64,000 bases of DNA from Anisus vortex (GCA_949126835.1 OX421509.1:8082911-8146910), one strand, 5' to 3'; shown: positions 20,451 through 32,339, counted from the first letter of the stretch. Numbers and translations: made by a program. Notes: a model not told the origin generated them from the sequence alone.

Positions 20451-22138
20451 TTACTAAATAATTATTCTAGAGTTGAGGAATGAACTCTTCCAGCCAGTCG
20501 TCAGCCTCTGTGCACCCAAGCAAATACGGGGCAACTATTAGCGATTGAAAAGATTTAATGGATTTATTTCCTAACACCGTGTCTAACTTTGATTTATTTT
20601 ACCGATTACAACATACAACTTGCGCTGTAACGCAGGCTGCTCATATTTTTCCACAGCGTTTATTACCCTGTGATCATAGCGGGCCACATCCCAATAGCGT
20701 CACTATATATTTGACTACTATTAGTTCCGGATCTGCGTAACGGTGTATTCCTTCCATTAGAGGGCGCCCATTGAAGCCACCGAAACTCGTTAAGCGAGGG
20801 GTGTCCACCCCTTGGTACCTCGGATTTACTTGGTATATATACCAGTAGTAAAATTACATATTTATTTAACATACTTAGAGTTCTTGACAGTCGAATTCAG
20901 AAGGAGTCTTAGTGGAAATGCCAGACGAACTCTATTTCCTTTGTGGCAATGTAATCGCTGTGGTTAAATCATCCAAATGTTCAATTCTTCAACTTCCTAC
21001 CAGATTAATTAAATTTAATGTTTAGCACCTGCTCTCACTTTAACCATCAATAATTGCTTGTTAAGGTCTATGTTTTTCTGGTTGAAAGACGGAAAAAATA
21101 TGGTTTCCGTTTTTTGTTTGGAATCAATGGAAAAAAAAAGGTGTGTTCTCTATTTAAAAGTTTTCATCTAAAGCCAAAATGGTAACAAAAACATTTAGAA
21201 GATGTAGACGAAAAACTTTGTTTATAAGGTTTGTTTATTATAAGCACACATATAATAACGAACATTAGAAAAAATGCAGATTACCAAATTTTTTATGTAA
21301 ACTACAAAGACCAGATTACCTCATTTTTTATACTATATATATAAATATATATAATGGTATACAATGTTCTAATGGAAATAATTTATATTTTAAATAGAAA
21401 GATTATCCACACTTTTTTAACTTTTATAATTTGACTTTTTTAAATTATTTCTTACATCACCTTTTTATAAGAACTTCTCATTTTTTTTTTATGTGTTAGT
21501 TTTGTTGGTACTATTTACATAAATAATCAAAAGATAATGTTGTAATAGTTATTCAAAATATAGGTACTGTTGATTTAAAACGCAAATATAGATAATTGAA
21601 ACAGGTTAAAACTTAAAACTATGCTAAAATATTTTTACACAGCAAACATATTTTTTTATATAAAGTTTCGATTCCCCAAAAGTAGTAGCCAAAATAATGC
21701 ACACAAATATTTCGTTATAAATAATTTGAATGTTGCGATATAATATTAAAACAGGATATTATTATGCGTATATACAGTACAGGGAGGAAAACGCTTCATT
21801 TATATTCTTTTATACCGCTGCCACCCAGAATCATCCAACGTTATTGCAAAGTTATGCAAAACGTTATGCAAGGAAACTTTTTTTTTAGGATGGGTACGAG
21901 TCCCACCGATTTTAGTCTCATGCAAAAGCCGTGTACACTTACCATTAAAACTTGCAGACCTGTCTGCAATAATCTAATCAATAGATTATCGAATCGTATT
22001 TTCGAAGGTTACAAACCATTCTACCAACTGCCAGTAATTCAAAGTGGTTTTAAAGAATTTAAGAAAAAAAATCTAATAAAAGCAAACGGCAAGACAGAAA
22101 ATGTGAATACAAATTTACTAAGTTCTTGCAGTACCAGG
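20451..22138. other. AT-rich spacer shared by all units
   Basis: Related to 3420-5200 of unit 1. The plus-strand open frame of 188 codons at 21764-22330 is antisense to the last lectin exon and is disrupted in units 1 and 3, so I do not call it. Confidence 0.6.
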
Positions 22139-22384
22139 CTAGTAGAAGTTTCTTTGACAGATGTAGTGCGCAGCAAAAGATGCGCAGTCGACATCCACAA
22201 TGAAGTGGCCTTCGTAAATGGTGCAGGCTTCGTTGTTAACGTTATTCGGCTCGCCTGCAATAAGATGTTTACGGTAAAGTACGAAAAAAAAAAGTTTTTC
22301 TACGACACATTAAAGAAAGAGCACACATGATGGATTTGGGTTTACATGTGTCCAGTGTGATTGCTTTTTAGAGCCGGAAAATGT

Positions 22385-23080
22385 TGTAGATAGGATAAAT
22401 AGAATTGTTAGATAGATGATAGATGGATAGATAGGCAGATAGAAAGATTGACGATTGATAGATAGTTAGATGGACAGATAAATATATAGTTAGATCGATG
22501 ATAAATATATAAATATATAAATATATAATTATATAAATAGATAAATAGATAAATAGATAAATAGATAAATAGATAAATAGATAAATAGATAAATAGATAA
22601 ATAGATAAATAGATAAATAGATAAATAGATAAATAGATAAATAGATAAATAGATAAATAGATAAAAAGATAAATAGATAAATAGATAAATAGATAAATAG
22701 ATAAATAGATAAATAGATAAATAGATAAATAGATAAATAGATAAAGAGATAAATAGATAAATAGATAAATAGATAAATAGATAAATGGATAAATAGATAA
22801 ATAGATAAATAGATAAATAGATATATAGCAAAATAGAAAAATAGATAAATAGATATATTGATATATAGATAAATAGAAAAATAGATAAAAAGATAAAAAG
22901 ATAAATAGATGAATAGATAAATAGATGAATAGAAAAATAGATGAATACATGAATAGATAAATAGATAATTAGATAAATAGATAAATAGATAAAAAGTTAA
23001 TTAGATAAATAGATAATTAGATAAATAGATAATAAGATAAATAGATCATTACAAAAATAGATAATTACATAAATAGACTT
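22385..23080 (+). repeat. (GATAAATA)n array in last intron of CTL-B
   Basis: Core GATAAATA repeats at about 22535-22820, with sporadic GATAAAAA and GATAAAGA variants and degenerate margins (GATATATA, GATAATTA). It is shorter than the array in the otherwise near-identical unit 4. Confidence 0.95.
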
Positions 23081-23087
23081 TACCAAG

Positions 23088-23250
23088 GGTCGGCAACCTA
23101 CTTCACGCGTGCTAAGACTAGGCATCAATACCTACCAGTTTTCATAGGCACGCTGATAACCCACAGAAAGGCTATCCAATACTCTTCTTTTGGCACGCTG
23201 AATTAATGTGAAATCCTACTTTGGCACACTGTCAGCTTAATGTTGCCGAC
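23088..23250 (+). mobile_element. hAT-like MITE at the edge of the satellite (unit 2)
   Basis: Left end AAGGGTCGGCAACCTA and right end TTGCCGACCTAG are inverted. The interior has several TTGGCACGCTG-type blocks. It is the same family as 10705-10866, in intron 2 of CTL-B. Confidence 0.6.
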
Positions 23251-24002
23251 CTAGAACTATACAGTATAATCTTACGAAATAATTGAAGAAAAAAGAGAAT
23301 CAAGCTAAAAACAAAAGTATGGAACTATGAACGGAGATGATTCATCCCTTTGTGCTTTGGATATTTACTCTTAGTATCGATTAAATGGATCAATGGAATG
23401 TTGGTTCCATCTACTTGGATGCGTTAGCCCACCGGTGTACTCTATATGGGAGCGTATCGGTGGTTTCAACACTTCGACTGCTTTGACGGCCCATGGGTAC
23501 GGCACTCCCACTACAAGAAGCATTTGATCATTAGCTTTGTTGACCTATGATGGCTCTCAAAACTGAACAAACAATCTGTAAATCATAAAACGCCCAAACA
23601 GTCTAAATTTTTTTTTACTTTGTGAACTTTTTTTTTGTACTCTACATTATTAAGATGAAAATTTTATATTTACCCGGTTTAAAGATTTGCTGTCGACAAG
23701 TGACCTCCTCGCAGATCGTATCGTCATCCTCCCACCTGTAAGTGTTTTCCTCGGCAATGTCGTTCAGACCAATCCAATATGTGCGATTTATTTGCCGCAA
23801 TATATCCAACTTATCAATAGTTTTCACGGTGTACAGGTGAGCTGACCTGGCTAGAGAATGAGAAAGAAGAGGCAGAGATGGTCTCCATAATCATTTATTT
23901 AATAACAAGAAAAAAAAAGCAGCAAGGTTTATTACTAATGAATATTCTTAACTGACAAGTGTCACACCAGTAGTTAAATCACTAAACCTAAATACACTAG
24001 AG

Positions 24003-25748
24003 CAGGCTCAGCAACCTTTAATAATAGTGTGCCGAAGTGGAATTTCTAATTCATTCAGATTGCCAACAGCCTAAACGTCACCCTGCTTTAGCACTCAATA
24101 TCAGTACTTGACTGCCCAATGTCAACTAACACAGACAAACATCCTATTCTCCGTGAAGAAGTGGAGCTGGCTGTACAAAAATTAAAAAAAAGGGTAATCA
24201 GCTGGAGCAGACAATGTGCCAGGCGAACTGATTCAGGCAGGAGTTGACCCTGTAATAAACATCCTAATCAACATGTGCAACAGGATATGGCAGACAGGAG
24301 AATGGCCAACCCCCTGGACTAAGTCGCTGGTTATCACGCTCCCAAAAAAGGGTAGCTTACAGATGTGTCAGAATTACCGTACAATCATTCTGATTAGCCA
24401 TCCCAGAAAAGTCATGCTCAATATTATATTAAACAGATTGAAACCACAAGCAGAACAAATCATTGCAGAAGAACAGGCAGGCTTCAGAGCAGAAAGAAGC
24501 ACAACGGAGCAAATCTTTAACCTGCGAGTGCTCTGTGAAAAACATCTCCAACACCAGAGCGACCTCTATCATGTCTTCATAGACTTTAAAAAAGCGTTCG
24601 ACAGAGTGTGGCATGCGGCACTGTGGGCGACTGCACAAATTCAACATACATGCAAACCTCATTGAAGTCATCAAGAACCTGTACAACAGAGCAACTAGCG
24701 CAGTAATATTCAACAGCAAGCAAGGAGATTGGTTCAAAACCACTGTTGGTGTTAGACAAGGATGTCTACTTTCCCCCATCCTCTTCAACCTCTTTCTTGA
24801 AAGGATTATGTCAGATGTGCTAGAAGACCACGTCGGAACATTCAGCATAGGCGGGCGAATTATAACCAACTTACGCTTCGCCGATGACATTGACGGCCTA
24901 GCTGGCAGCGAGGATGAATTAAAAGAATTCACTGCAAAACTAGAGAAAACATTAAAGGCATATGGTATGGCAATCAATGCAGAAAAGACCAAGGTCGTGG
25001 CAAATAGATCATTCACAAGTGAAATTGGGATAAACGGGCAAAAACTCGAAGAGGTCTTCGCCTTCAAATATCTAGGGGCCATAAAATCCGACGAAGGCTC
25101 AAAGCCAGAAATTCTTGCCAGAATGGCCCAGACAACCGCAGCGCTGAGTAAACTTAAACACATCTGGCAAAGCAAGAAACTCTCTCTCAGATCAAAGATT
25201 CGACTAATGCGCTCTCTGGCGATGTCGGTCTTCTTGTATGGTTGCGAGGCTTGGACACTCACTGCAGACCTACAAAGAAGAATCAGTGCGCTAGAGATGA
25301 GATGTTACCGCAAGATATTGAACATCTCCTATACAGAGGATATCACAAATGAAGTTGTTCGCAATGAAATAGCTGCTGTCATCGGCCCATACGAGGACCT
25401 TCTCACTCTCACCTCAATTAAGAAGAAAAAACTTAGATGGTATAAACAGGGAGGAAGAAAAAGAGCCAGGCAAAAGAAGAGATGGGAAGACAAAATCAAG
25501 GAGTGGACCGGCCTGTCGTTCATCGACTTCCAAAGGGCATTACAGGACCGGAACAAATGGCAAGAGATTGTTAACAGTCAACGATGGTGCCCCAAACGAC
25601 CCACCCACGGGTTAAAGGATAGGTGAAGGTGAAGTGATCTAACAGAAGATAGTTTGAGCAGTTTTTTATGGAGTCTTCCGCGTGTCATTGACACTCGGTC
25701 TGTGTGCCAAGTCTGGCACGCATGTCGTAGGTCCCCCTCCCCTGTACT
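24003..25748 (+). mobile_element. hAT-like MITE split by a LINE (unit 2)
   Basis: The left part at 24003-24091 starts CAGGCTCAGCAACC. The right part at about 25638-25748 ends GTAGGTCCCCCTCCCCTG after GTGCCAAGTCTGGCACGC. Together they make one element of the 10705-10866 type, interrupted by the LINE. Confidence 0.65.
24092..25637 (+). pseudogene. Non-LTR retrotransposon, RT and C-terminus (unit 2)
   Basis: A 5'-truncated ORF2 in two frames. 24216-24665 carries PGELIQAG, TLPKKGSLQMCQNYRTI, EEQAGFRAERST and FIDFKKAFDRVWHAALW. A frameshift near 24620 moves to 24613-25626 with VRQGCLLSPILFNLFLER, the FADD box at 24877-24888, FKYLGAIKSDEGS, and a basic end GGRKRARQKKRWEDKIKEW. Relatives as I recall them have about 20 more residues between WY and GGRKR, so an in-frame deletion is likely. 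It has no RNase H and the tail is GGTGAAGGTGAAG. It lies in intron 1 of CTL-B. Clade not assigned. Confidence 0.85.
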
Positions 25749-26219
25749 AGAAGAAAGAAGGGCAAAGAGCAAAGTAGTAATAGTACAAAAGGTGTTAAAA
25801 TCTAACTATACAACGCAATGCTCGCATAGACATAGACATAAAACAAAACAGAACCTAATATATTCATTATGCCAGAAACATTGTATAATTATATTCTCTT
25901 TCCTATCGTGTGGCATCCGGGCATTAAGTGAAGACATTTTGGTATTGACTTAATTTCCCAAATCTAAACTCTGGAATTTTTTTTCATAACTAAATATTAT
26001 ATGCATAACTATGCAGTCATCTCTGGCAGTAGCATGATTGACTTTGTTGGTAGACATCCACATGCAGGCTGTAATTGAACCGCTGGTCACAAGCTGAAAG
26101 CCTTCGTTGGAGTTACATAAAACATAAAATTATATACTTGCGCTTTTACTGGAGTTTGGTGCTAAGCAGTTTCCTGGAAGTATATGTATTCAGAATTTAA
26201 AGATTATTTAATTGGCGAA

Positions 26220-26384
26220 ATGGATAGATGTAGGGGCGTATAGATAGATAGATGGATAGGTAGGTGGCAGGCTGTTAGGTGGATAAAGGAAGCTGGATGA
26301 ATTTGTTTGATGGGTGGATAGTAAAATCGGGTTGTGGTAGTTAGATTTGTAGAAGGTTAGTTAGATTTGAGCAATAGGCTACTG
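26220..26384 (+). repeat. GGAT-rich degenerate repeat
   Basis: Short version of the tract right of the first lectin exon in CTL-A. Homology to unit 1 ends here, exactly at the next MITE. Confidence 0.6.
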
Positions 26385-26570
26385 CAGGGGTCGGCAACAT
26401 TTTAATAATGGTATGCCAAAGTAGGATTTCTAATTCAACAGCCTAAAGTTGAACCCACACTTTTCTTGTAGAAGATACTCTAATTGTCTTTTTTTCGGAG
26501 TCTAGGCGTGCCATTGCAAATGTCTCAACGTGCCACGTCTGGCATGTGAGCCGTAGGTTGCCGACCCCTG
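26385..26570 (+). mobile_element. hAT-like MITE, complete ends (unit 2)
   Basis: CAGGGGTCGGCAACAT at 26385 and AGGTTGCCGACCCCTG at 26555-26570 are near-perfect inverted repeats around 186 bp. It marks the point where unit 2 stops matching unit 1. The flanks (GGCTACTG, AATCTAAA) show no target duplication, consistent with a rearrangement through it. Confidence 0.8.
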
Positions 26571-27765
26571 AATCTAAAGCTTGATTCCACTGATCTATAT
26601 TAAAAAAGGATAGTGCCTCTATATTAAATATGTATGCGCAAATTGAAGCGAAAATGAATAGTGGGAAAGGGGAATTTACTTATTTACATAAGCGAGTTAC
26701 AGGAATAAACCACTTATGTTTAAAACAAATCCATACGATAAAAAGGAAATCTAAGTCACTTGAAATGTATTTACAGGTCAGTGTTTAAGATATAAAATTT
26801 TATAGATAAGTGAAAGTCACGTAAAAGCCTATTTATTTTGTCTTCAAGAATGTTACTTCCGATGTTACTTCCGTGCCTAACCCATTATTTGTATAGATCA
26901 GTGGCTTGATTCACAGTATGGATTCATTCTCAAAGTGATACGATGAAAATATATTATAGTTATATTCTCTACATTAGGTATTCAATTGTTCAATCTATGT
27001 ACAAGTATACTGGTTTGATCTTGAAGGAATTTTTGTTTCTTTTCTGCCTTCCTTCTTACACACAGTGTAAGCTCTCCTTCGTCCTCGTCCATGCACAGTA
27101 GAGTTGAATTTCTTCCTTCATAAATTTACAAGAATACTACCACTTTCGTTTCTCATACGCATGACACCAAAGACTATAATAAAATGCTTTAATATTTCTG
27201 CTCTTTGATGACTCGAAAATCTTCTTTTCGGAATTTCCGATTGCTCTACGTCCTCTGGCCTTCCGGTTTAGTAATCCGCTAAGATTTTCTCAATCACAAA
27301 TAAGGATTAAAATCGTAAGTTGCATACAGCGGAAGTCCTTATGGAAGTCTAGAAGTCATTAAAGATAATGTGAGCACTGAAAAAACAAGTGTTAAGCTCT
27401 AAAAATAAAAAAAACGGTCCATCTCATTATAATCTTTGATGTGCACCAGGAAACTTGAGGACGCGTGCGCAGACTAACAATTTAGCTCTAAAAACTGACC
27501 CATAAAAACCAAGTTTTTATTATACTCCCTTTCTTTGTAACTAAGTTTACCATCATGGAATTAAATAATTGATTGACTACTGGAAATGCTACATGTTCAG
27601 AAAAATATTTGTGTCCCAAAAATATCTCCTTACTCCGTATGAATTGTTTCGTTTTATTTTCTGTTACTTCGTTTACGAATTTTTTCCCCTTCATTCACAA
27701 AGCTAGAGCGCAACGATTGGAGACGTCATAAAAATAATTTCAGAGCATCCTTTTTTTTCTAGCTT
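26571..27765. other. AT-rich sequence, no gene seen
   Basis: Duplicated nearly unchanged in unit 4 but with no homology to units 1 and 3. A minus-strand stretch near 27060-27110 with KKFNSTVHGRGRRRAYTVC is open but unrecognised; it may be transposon debris. Confidence 0.5.
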
Positions 27766-28344
27766 TGTGACGAAAAACCATATAAAGTTGGACCGGCAAT
27801 TTCAACGTAAAACCAAAACAAACAGTTCCATTCTGGTGTTTTTGTGTTCCGCCAGCAGGCAGCAGTGTGTTTTCCGTCTCAACTTGGAGTATTTATGTGT
27901 CTTCTATGTTCACTTTAGAGTGTTAATTTTTATACAAGTGGATTTGTGGAAGTTTTCTCTTGACAATAGTATAATCATTTTAGTGTTACTTGATACGTGT
28001 AAGGAGTGATTAATTGATTAAATTATTAATGAATCTATAAATACTATAAAACAGGACTGAGCCTTTTTTCTTAAACTGGTCTCAACTGGTCTAAATGTTT
28101 ACCCGTTCCGCTCTAGTAAACCGGTGTTTACAAACATTTCTGACGACACACTAGTCCCATTGTGTGATGTGTTTGGTTTCTTATTCTGATCGTCTTAAGT
28201 ATTTTAAAAATGAATCACAGCCTTCTCCGTAGTATTGGGAAAATATGCTCTGAGTGCCATACCCGTGTCGATAACAACGTTTTTCAAATGATTTGTTGTT
28301 TTGGCATGGGGCGTCGCCTACCTACAAGACGCGGGACAAAATGA
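27766..28344 (+). other. Possible 5' end of a transcript with a cysteine-rich start (unit 2)
   Basis: CATATAAAG at about 27779 is TATA-like. GATACGTGTAAGG near 27994 looks like a splice donor and GTTCCGCTCTAG near 28112 an acceptor. A 44-codon frame starts at 28210: MNHSLLRSIGKICSECHTR, then FQMICCFG. The CxxC...CC spacing recalls the start of a PHD-type zinc finger, but the frame ends at a stop after 44 codons and runs into Gypsy gag text in another frame. It may be the N-terminus of the retroelement or a captured gene end. The unit 4 copy is at 61050-61628. Confidence 0.35.
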
Positions 28345-28951
28345 CAGAACAAGTTTAAGGACTCAAAACAGTAATACAGAGGGGAAGTTAAGATCCACAG
28401 AGGATAAAAGTAAACAAAAAGCCGATCAACAAGAAAATTCAAGTTTTGTACAAAAGAGAATTACCTGTACCTTTTGTAAGAAAGATGGACATATAAAAGA
28501 GAATTGTTGGAGTCTACATAAAGAGAAAAGACCCATTAAAAACAAGAACAACGTGGTTTTATCGCACATCGCCGTACAAACTGAAACTCCCATTAACAAA
28601 AATGCCCACAAAAGAACTAAAGCTGAAAGAAAGACATCTGATGTTAGTCATGAGGAGATGGCGAAACATGCATGTCCAAGTTGCTCAAAGTCAGAAAGAG
28701 TCTTTGAAACGAAGACCGAGGCTATTGAACATTCTAGTCTCAACTCCAAAGGGAGTGTGACAGATGAACAGTCAGTAAATAAAACGTTTACTTATGGAGG
28801 CAGTAGTGTAGCCAGAAACTCAGTAGGCAGAGAACTACCCGAGTGCATGCTATCTGATGTTAGCGAGGGCTATGTGTCACCTATAGATAATCAAGCTAGA
28901 GAACGGAAGATTAGAATTCTACGTGACTACGGTGCTGATATATACTGTTGA
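28301..28951 (+). pseudogene. Gypsy gag C-terminus and protease start (unit 2)
   Basis: The frame contains a retroviral-type CCHC knuckle, CTFCKKDGHIKENC, at about 28466-28507 (spacing CX2CX4HX4C), a charged linker, then ILRDYGADI. The protease triad DSG of the unit 4 copy is DYG here (28925-28933). A 4-bp deletion just after it causes a frameshift and stop at 28949-28951. No gag matrix or capsid region is present upstream, and no 5' LTR was found. Confidence 0.8.
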
Positions 28952-30885
28952 AGAATACTGTACCAACGTCGAAATTGACTCATACATGCCAGTATGCCTT
29001 AATCAGTACTATGGCTGGGACACTTACGGCACCGTTACAACGTATACAGTTGAAGTGTAATTACTTCACTGGACCTGTTATTGTTGGGATAGTGAAAAAA
29101 TTTCCCTACAGAGGCATTTCATTACTTTTAGGAAGCGACCATGCCAAGAATCAGGTACATCCTGTACTTAAAGAAACAAAAGACTCTGTAGAGTGTAGGA
29201 ATACTGAAAATTCAGTATGCGTTATCACCAGAGCTATGGAGAAACAACAGATGACTGATAAATTGACAAAGAAACCAGAACCGACACCAGAGATTGACTT
29301 ACAAGCAACCTTCATGGCGGATGTTCTGGGTGGTCACTTAAGTCATACTGATCAAAGTAATTTGTCGCCTAGACAACTACTCATTCTTGCTCAAGGCAAA
29401 GATCCAGAGATCGGAAAACTAAAAGAGGAAGCAGAGAATGAAGGAGAGTTAGAAACAATGGCCGCAGGTTATTACCTGAGGGACGAGTTGTTGATGAGGA
29501 AATGGAGAGGGAAAGAAAACGACGATGAAACATGCAGCGAAGTACATCAAATCGTGGTACCCACTGTATACCGCAAGGACATACTACATATGGCCCATGA
29601 TTCACCGTATGCTGGTCACCTAGGGATACAGAAAACCTACGACAGGATTCTTCCGTATTTCTTCTGGCCTGGCCTACGTCGTGACGTCACATCGTTCTGC
29701 AGATCATGTTATATCTGCCAGATGGTCGGCAAACCGAATCAGACCATTCCGGTAGCTCCTCTACGACCCATACCAGCATTCTCAGAACCCTTCAGTCACA
29801 TCATTATAGACTGCGTCGGTCCGTTGCCTAAAAATAAGGATGGCCACCAGTATCTGTTCACTATTATGTGTTCGGCAACCAGATTTCCAGAGGCTTTTCC
29901 TCTGCGTAGCATCAATGTCGACAAAATCTCTGATGCACTTATCGGATTCTTCGCCCGGTATGGACTTCCGAAAACCGTGCAGTCAGATCAAGGTTCAAAT
30001 TTCACATCGAAGTTATTTCGCCAAGTCTTAGAACGGATGGGTATTCGTCATGTAGTATCGAGTGCATATCATCCACAGAGTCAATGTGCACTCGAACAAT
30101 ACCACCAAACATTGAAAACTATGCTCCGTACTTTCTGTTTCGAGCATAACGACGATTGGGATCGTGGTGTTCCCTTCGCACTCTTCGCAACCTGAGAGGC
30201 TGTGCAAGAATCTCTTGGTTTCAGTCCTTTTGTACTGGTATTCGGACACACAGTTCGTGGACCACTAAAGCTGTTACAAGAGACATGGTTATCATCCACT
30301 GAAGATACTGGTCTTTTAACATACGTGGAGAATTTTAGAAATAGACTGTATAATGCATTAAAGGCTGTCAGATCTAATCTTTTGCAGGTAAAAGACAAGA
30401 TGAAGGTCTACTATGACGTCAACGCAAGAACCCGTATCTTCCAACCTGGTGATAAAGTTCTCATGCTGACGCCACTGTCTGGTCAGCCCATGAGTGCCAA
30501 GTCTACATGACCCCACGAGGTTATGGCTAAGCTTAGTGAGGTTGACTATCTTGTAAAGACCCCTGATAGACGGAAATCGCAACGAGTGTGCCACATTAAC
30601 ATGTTAAAACCATACATTACCAGAGAAGAACAAAATGTTGTCGCCTTGGTAAACACTGTTATTAATATTGGGAATAATTCTCCCGAAATTAAGTGTGAAG
30701 TAGAAGAAAGCAAATTACAAATCAAAAAAGCTTTAAAAACCCTAAATGAAAAATTGGCACATTTACCCGCCTGCGAACAATCCGCTATCAAAGGTCAAAT
30801 TTATGAACATATTAATATTAATATATTTGCAGATATACCCAATAGAACAAGACTGATTGAACAAGAGGAAACCAGTCTCACATAA
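28948..30885 (+). pseudogene. Gypsy protease remainder and integrase (unit 2)
   Basis: The protease C-terminal part (SLLLGSDHAKNQVHPV, VITRAM) leads straight into integrase without a reverse transcriptase. Integrase shows the HHCC finger (HDSPYAGHLG, then CRSCYIC near 29700) and the catalytic residues: D in IIIDCVGP, D in VQSDQGSNF and E in ALEQYHQTLK. Stops: TGA at 30193-30195 (private to this copy) and TGA at 30508-30510 (shared with unit 4). The frame 30523-30885 gives the GPY/chromodomain-like tail SEVDYLVKTPDRRKSQ, then a linker with NRTRLIEQE. In elements with integrase-first order that linker precedes RT, but here the text ends. Confidence 0.85.
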
Positions 30886-31774
30886 AATGTTTTCTTTTAT
30901 GTCATTTATTGTTATTACTCAACATGTGGAAATAAAATTAATGAATTATGTTTTAAATCATTAAAAAAAAATGAAACATTACGAAACAAGATGTAAATTT
31001 TACTAGAGACAGTCATACGTGTGTTGATGTAAAAATAATGTATATTGCATACACCAATTGCAAACACACCGGTAGTTAACTTGAATACTTCCACACTTGT
31101 GTTTGTTCAATTAATTCTATTATTGTGTTTTGCAAATCGTTTGTTTCTATGTCGTCATGTTATAATTTAGATGTCTTTTTTTATGCTATGTAAAAGCTAA
31201 ATCAGCTGAGATTATCACATTTTAATATTCTTTAAGTCAGAATTGAGACATCATAATAATATAATAACTGAAAATCATTAGTTAATAATACAACAATCGG
31301 TTATAATTAAATTAAACTTTCTACAGAATTATCTATCAATTAATGATCGGTTCCAATTATTTTGGGCAACTCATATCAATTCTATGGGAATAGGTTATTG
31401 GTGGTAATGGTTTGATGGTCAACGTTGTACACAAAAAATGATAATTTTAAATATTAATCGATAAAATAAATGTTTAATTAATGTGCATTTGCTAATATTA
31501 GGGTGATAATTAAAAATGACCTTCGGTTTACTGTTTGTGATATGGATTTTTATAAATGTGTCACATACATTGGTAAGATAATGTGATGAGTGATTCTATA
31601 ATAACGACTTTGTTACTAAAAATATATGTGACATATGGTTCATTTTAATCTTAAAACGATTGTCCAATAGTCCATTAAATCTTAGTAATAGTTTGGGAAT
31701 TCAGTTTATTTTATTCCATGGGTGAGCTACAAATAATTCCCTACTTGACACTGTATGTAATTCCTTTGTGTCTT
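30886..31774. other. AT-rich stretch where Gypsy RT/RNase H would be expected
   Basis: Between the post-integrase linker and the purine tract there is no frame with RT or RNase H motifs on either strand. This is either a deletion or the untranslated end of the element. Confidence 0.6.
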
Positions 31775-31788
31775 AAGGGGGGGGGGAG
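31775..31788 (+). other. Polypurine tract of the Gypsy element
   Basis: AA followed by ten G, then AG, directly before the TG start of the LTR. This is the standard plus-strand primer position. Confidence 0.85.
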
Positions 31789-32335
31789 TGTTACGTAAAG
31801 GAAAGTAGTGTTATTTCCGTAGTTATATTGGTTCTCTATTAATATCTAATTAATTTCGAAAGAAATCTTTAACCAAAATGTTTTTCCATACTAAGAATAA
31901 AACGTGCATATCTGTCTAGACACAATGTCATTGCATTTAAAACGCGACATAAGTCGCACGGGGTTTAGCACGGGGTTTAGAGATCGTTAGATCAGTTTTA
32001 GTTTGGGCGTTGTTGTGTAAGGACCGTATTTAATTTTAATTACTCCATTATAGATATGTTATTACGGCCTGATATGTTCGGAATAAATTGTGATTACTAT
32101 TGTCAAATAGGATTGTGTATTTCTTCATTATTAAGGTACACAAATAAATAACATTTTTAAGGTCATTTAACACACATCCTACGAGCCAATCAACTATAAA
32201 AATCTACAAATATATTGCAAATACTAATTCTTGTACAATCTTGTGGGATTCAAAAGGGATGTGAATCAAAAGGATGTAATAATTATACATTCCTAAATAT
32301 ATTATCATACATCGGTAGCTGTTTCGCACGTGACA
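31789..32335 (+). mobile_element. 3' LTR of the Gypsy element; unit 2/unit 3 boundary
   Basis: 547 bp from TGTTACGTAAAGG to GCACGTGACA, preceded by the purine tract. It is related to the solo LTR at 34361-34967 at both ends and in the interior (TATATTGGTTCT, CTAGACAC). It is followed by ATAA and then CCCATACTAATG, which is the sequence at 3213 of unit 1, where the four bases before it are ATAT. Confidence 0.85.
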
Positions 32336-32339
32336 ATAA

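Larger units (their letters stand above)
22139..26173 (-). pseudogene. CTL-B: truncated C-type lectin pseudogene (three lectin exons)
   Basis: Exons in transcript order: 26173-26009, 23850-23674 and 22254-22139 (stop TAG 22141-22139). They keep the phase-1 junctions of CTL-A. The lectin text is DDC, TYWIGLNDIAEENTYRWE, EPNN at the last junction, then IVDVDC and YICQRNFY. Two defects are plain. Codon 14 of the first exon is TAA (26132-26130) where CTL-A has Glu. The donor after 26009 reads TT instead of GT. Homology to CTL-A stops at 26384, and no signal or PAN exon is found to the right. Intron 1 carries a LINE nested in a MITE; intron 2 carries the satellite array. The last two exons remain open, so a recent loss or use by another 5' exon is possible. 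Confidence 0.75.

Noticed and set aside
21764..22330. Plus-strand 188-codon frame (193 codons in unit 4)
   Set aside because: It is antisense to the last lectin exon, is broken in units 1 and 3, and has no recognised domain.
24429..25262. Minus-strand 277-codon frame (also 57713-58546)
   Set aside because: It is the antisense shadow of the LINE reverse transcriptase frame.
26571..28300. 5' LTR for the unit 2 Gypsy remnant
   Set aside because: I searched for the LTR ends TGTTACG and CACGTGACA and found neither; the element is 5'-truncated or rearranged.
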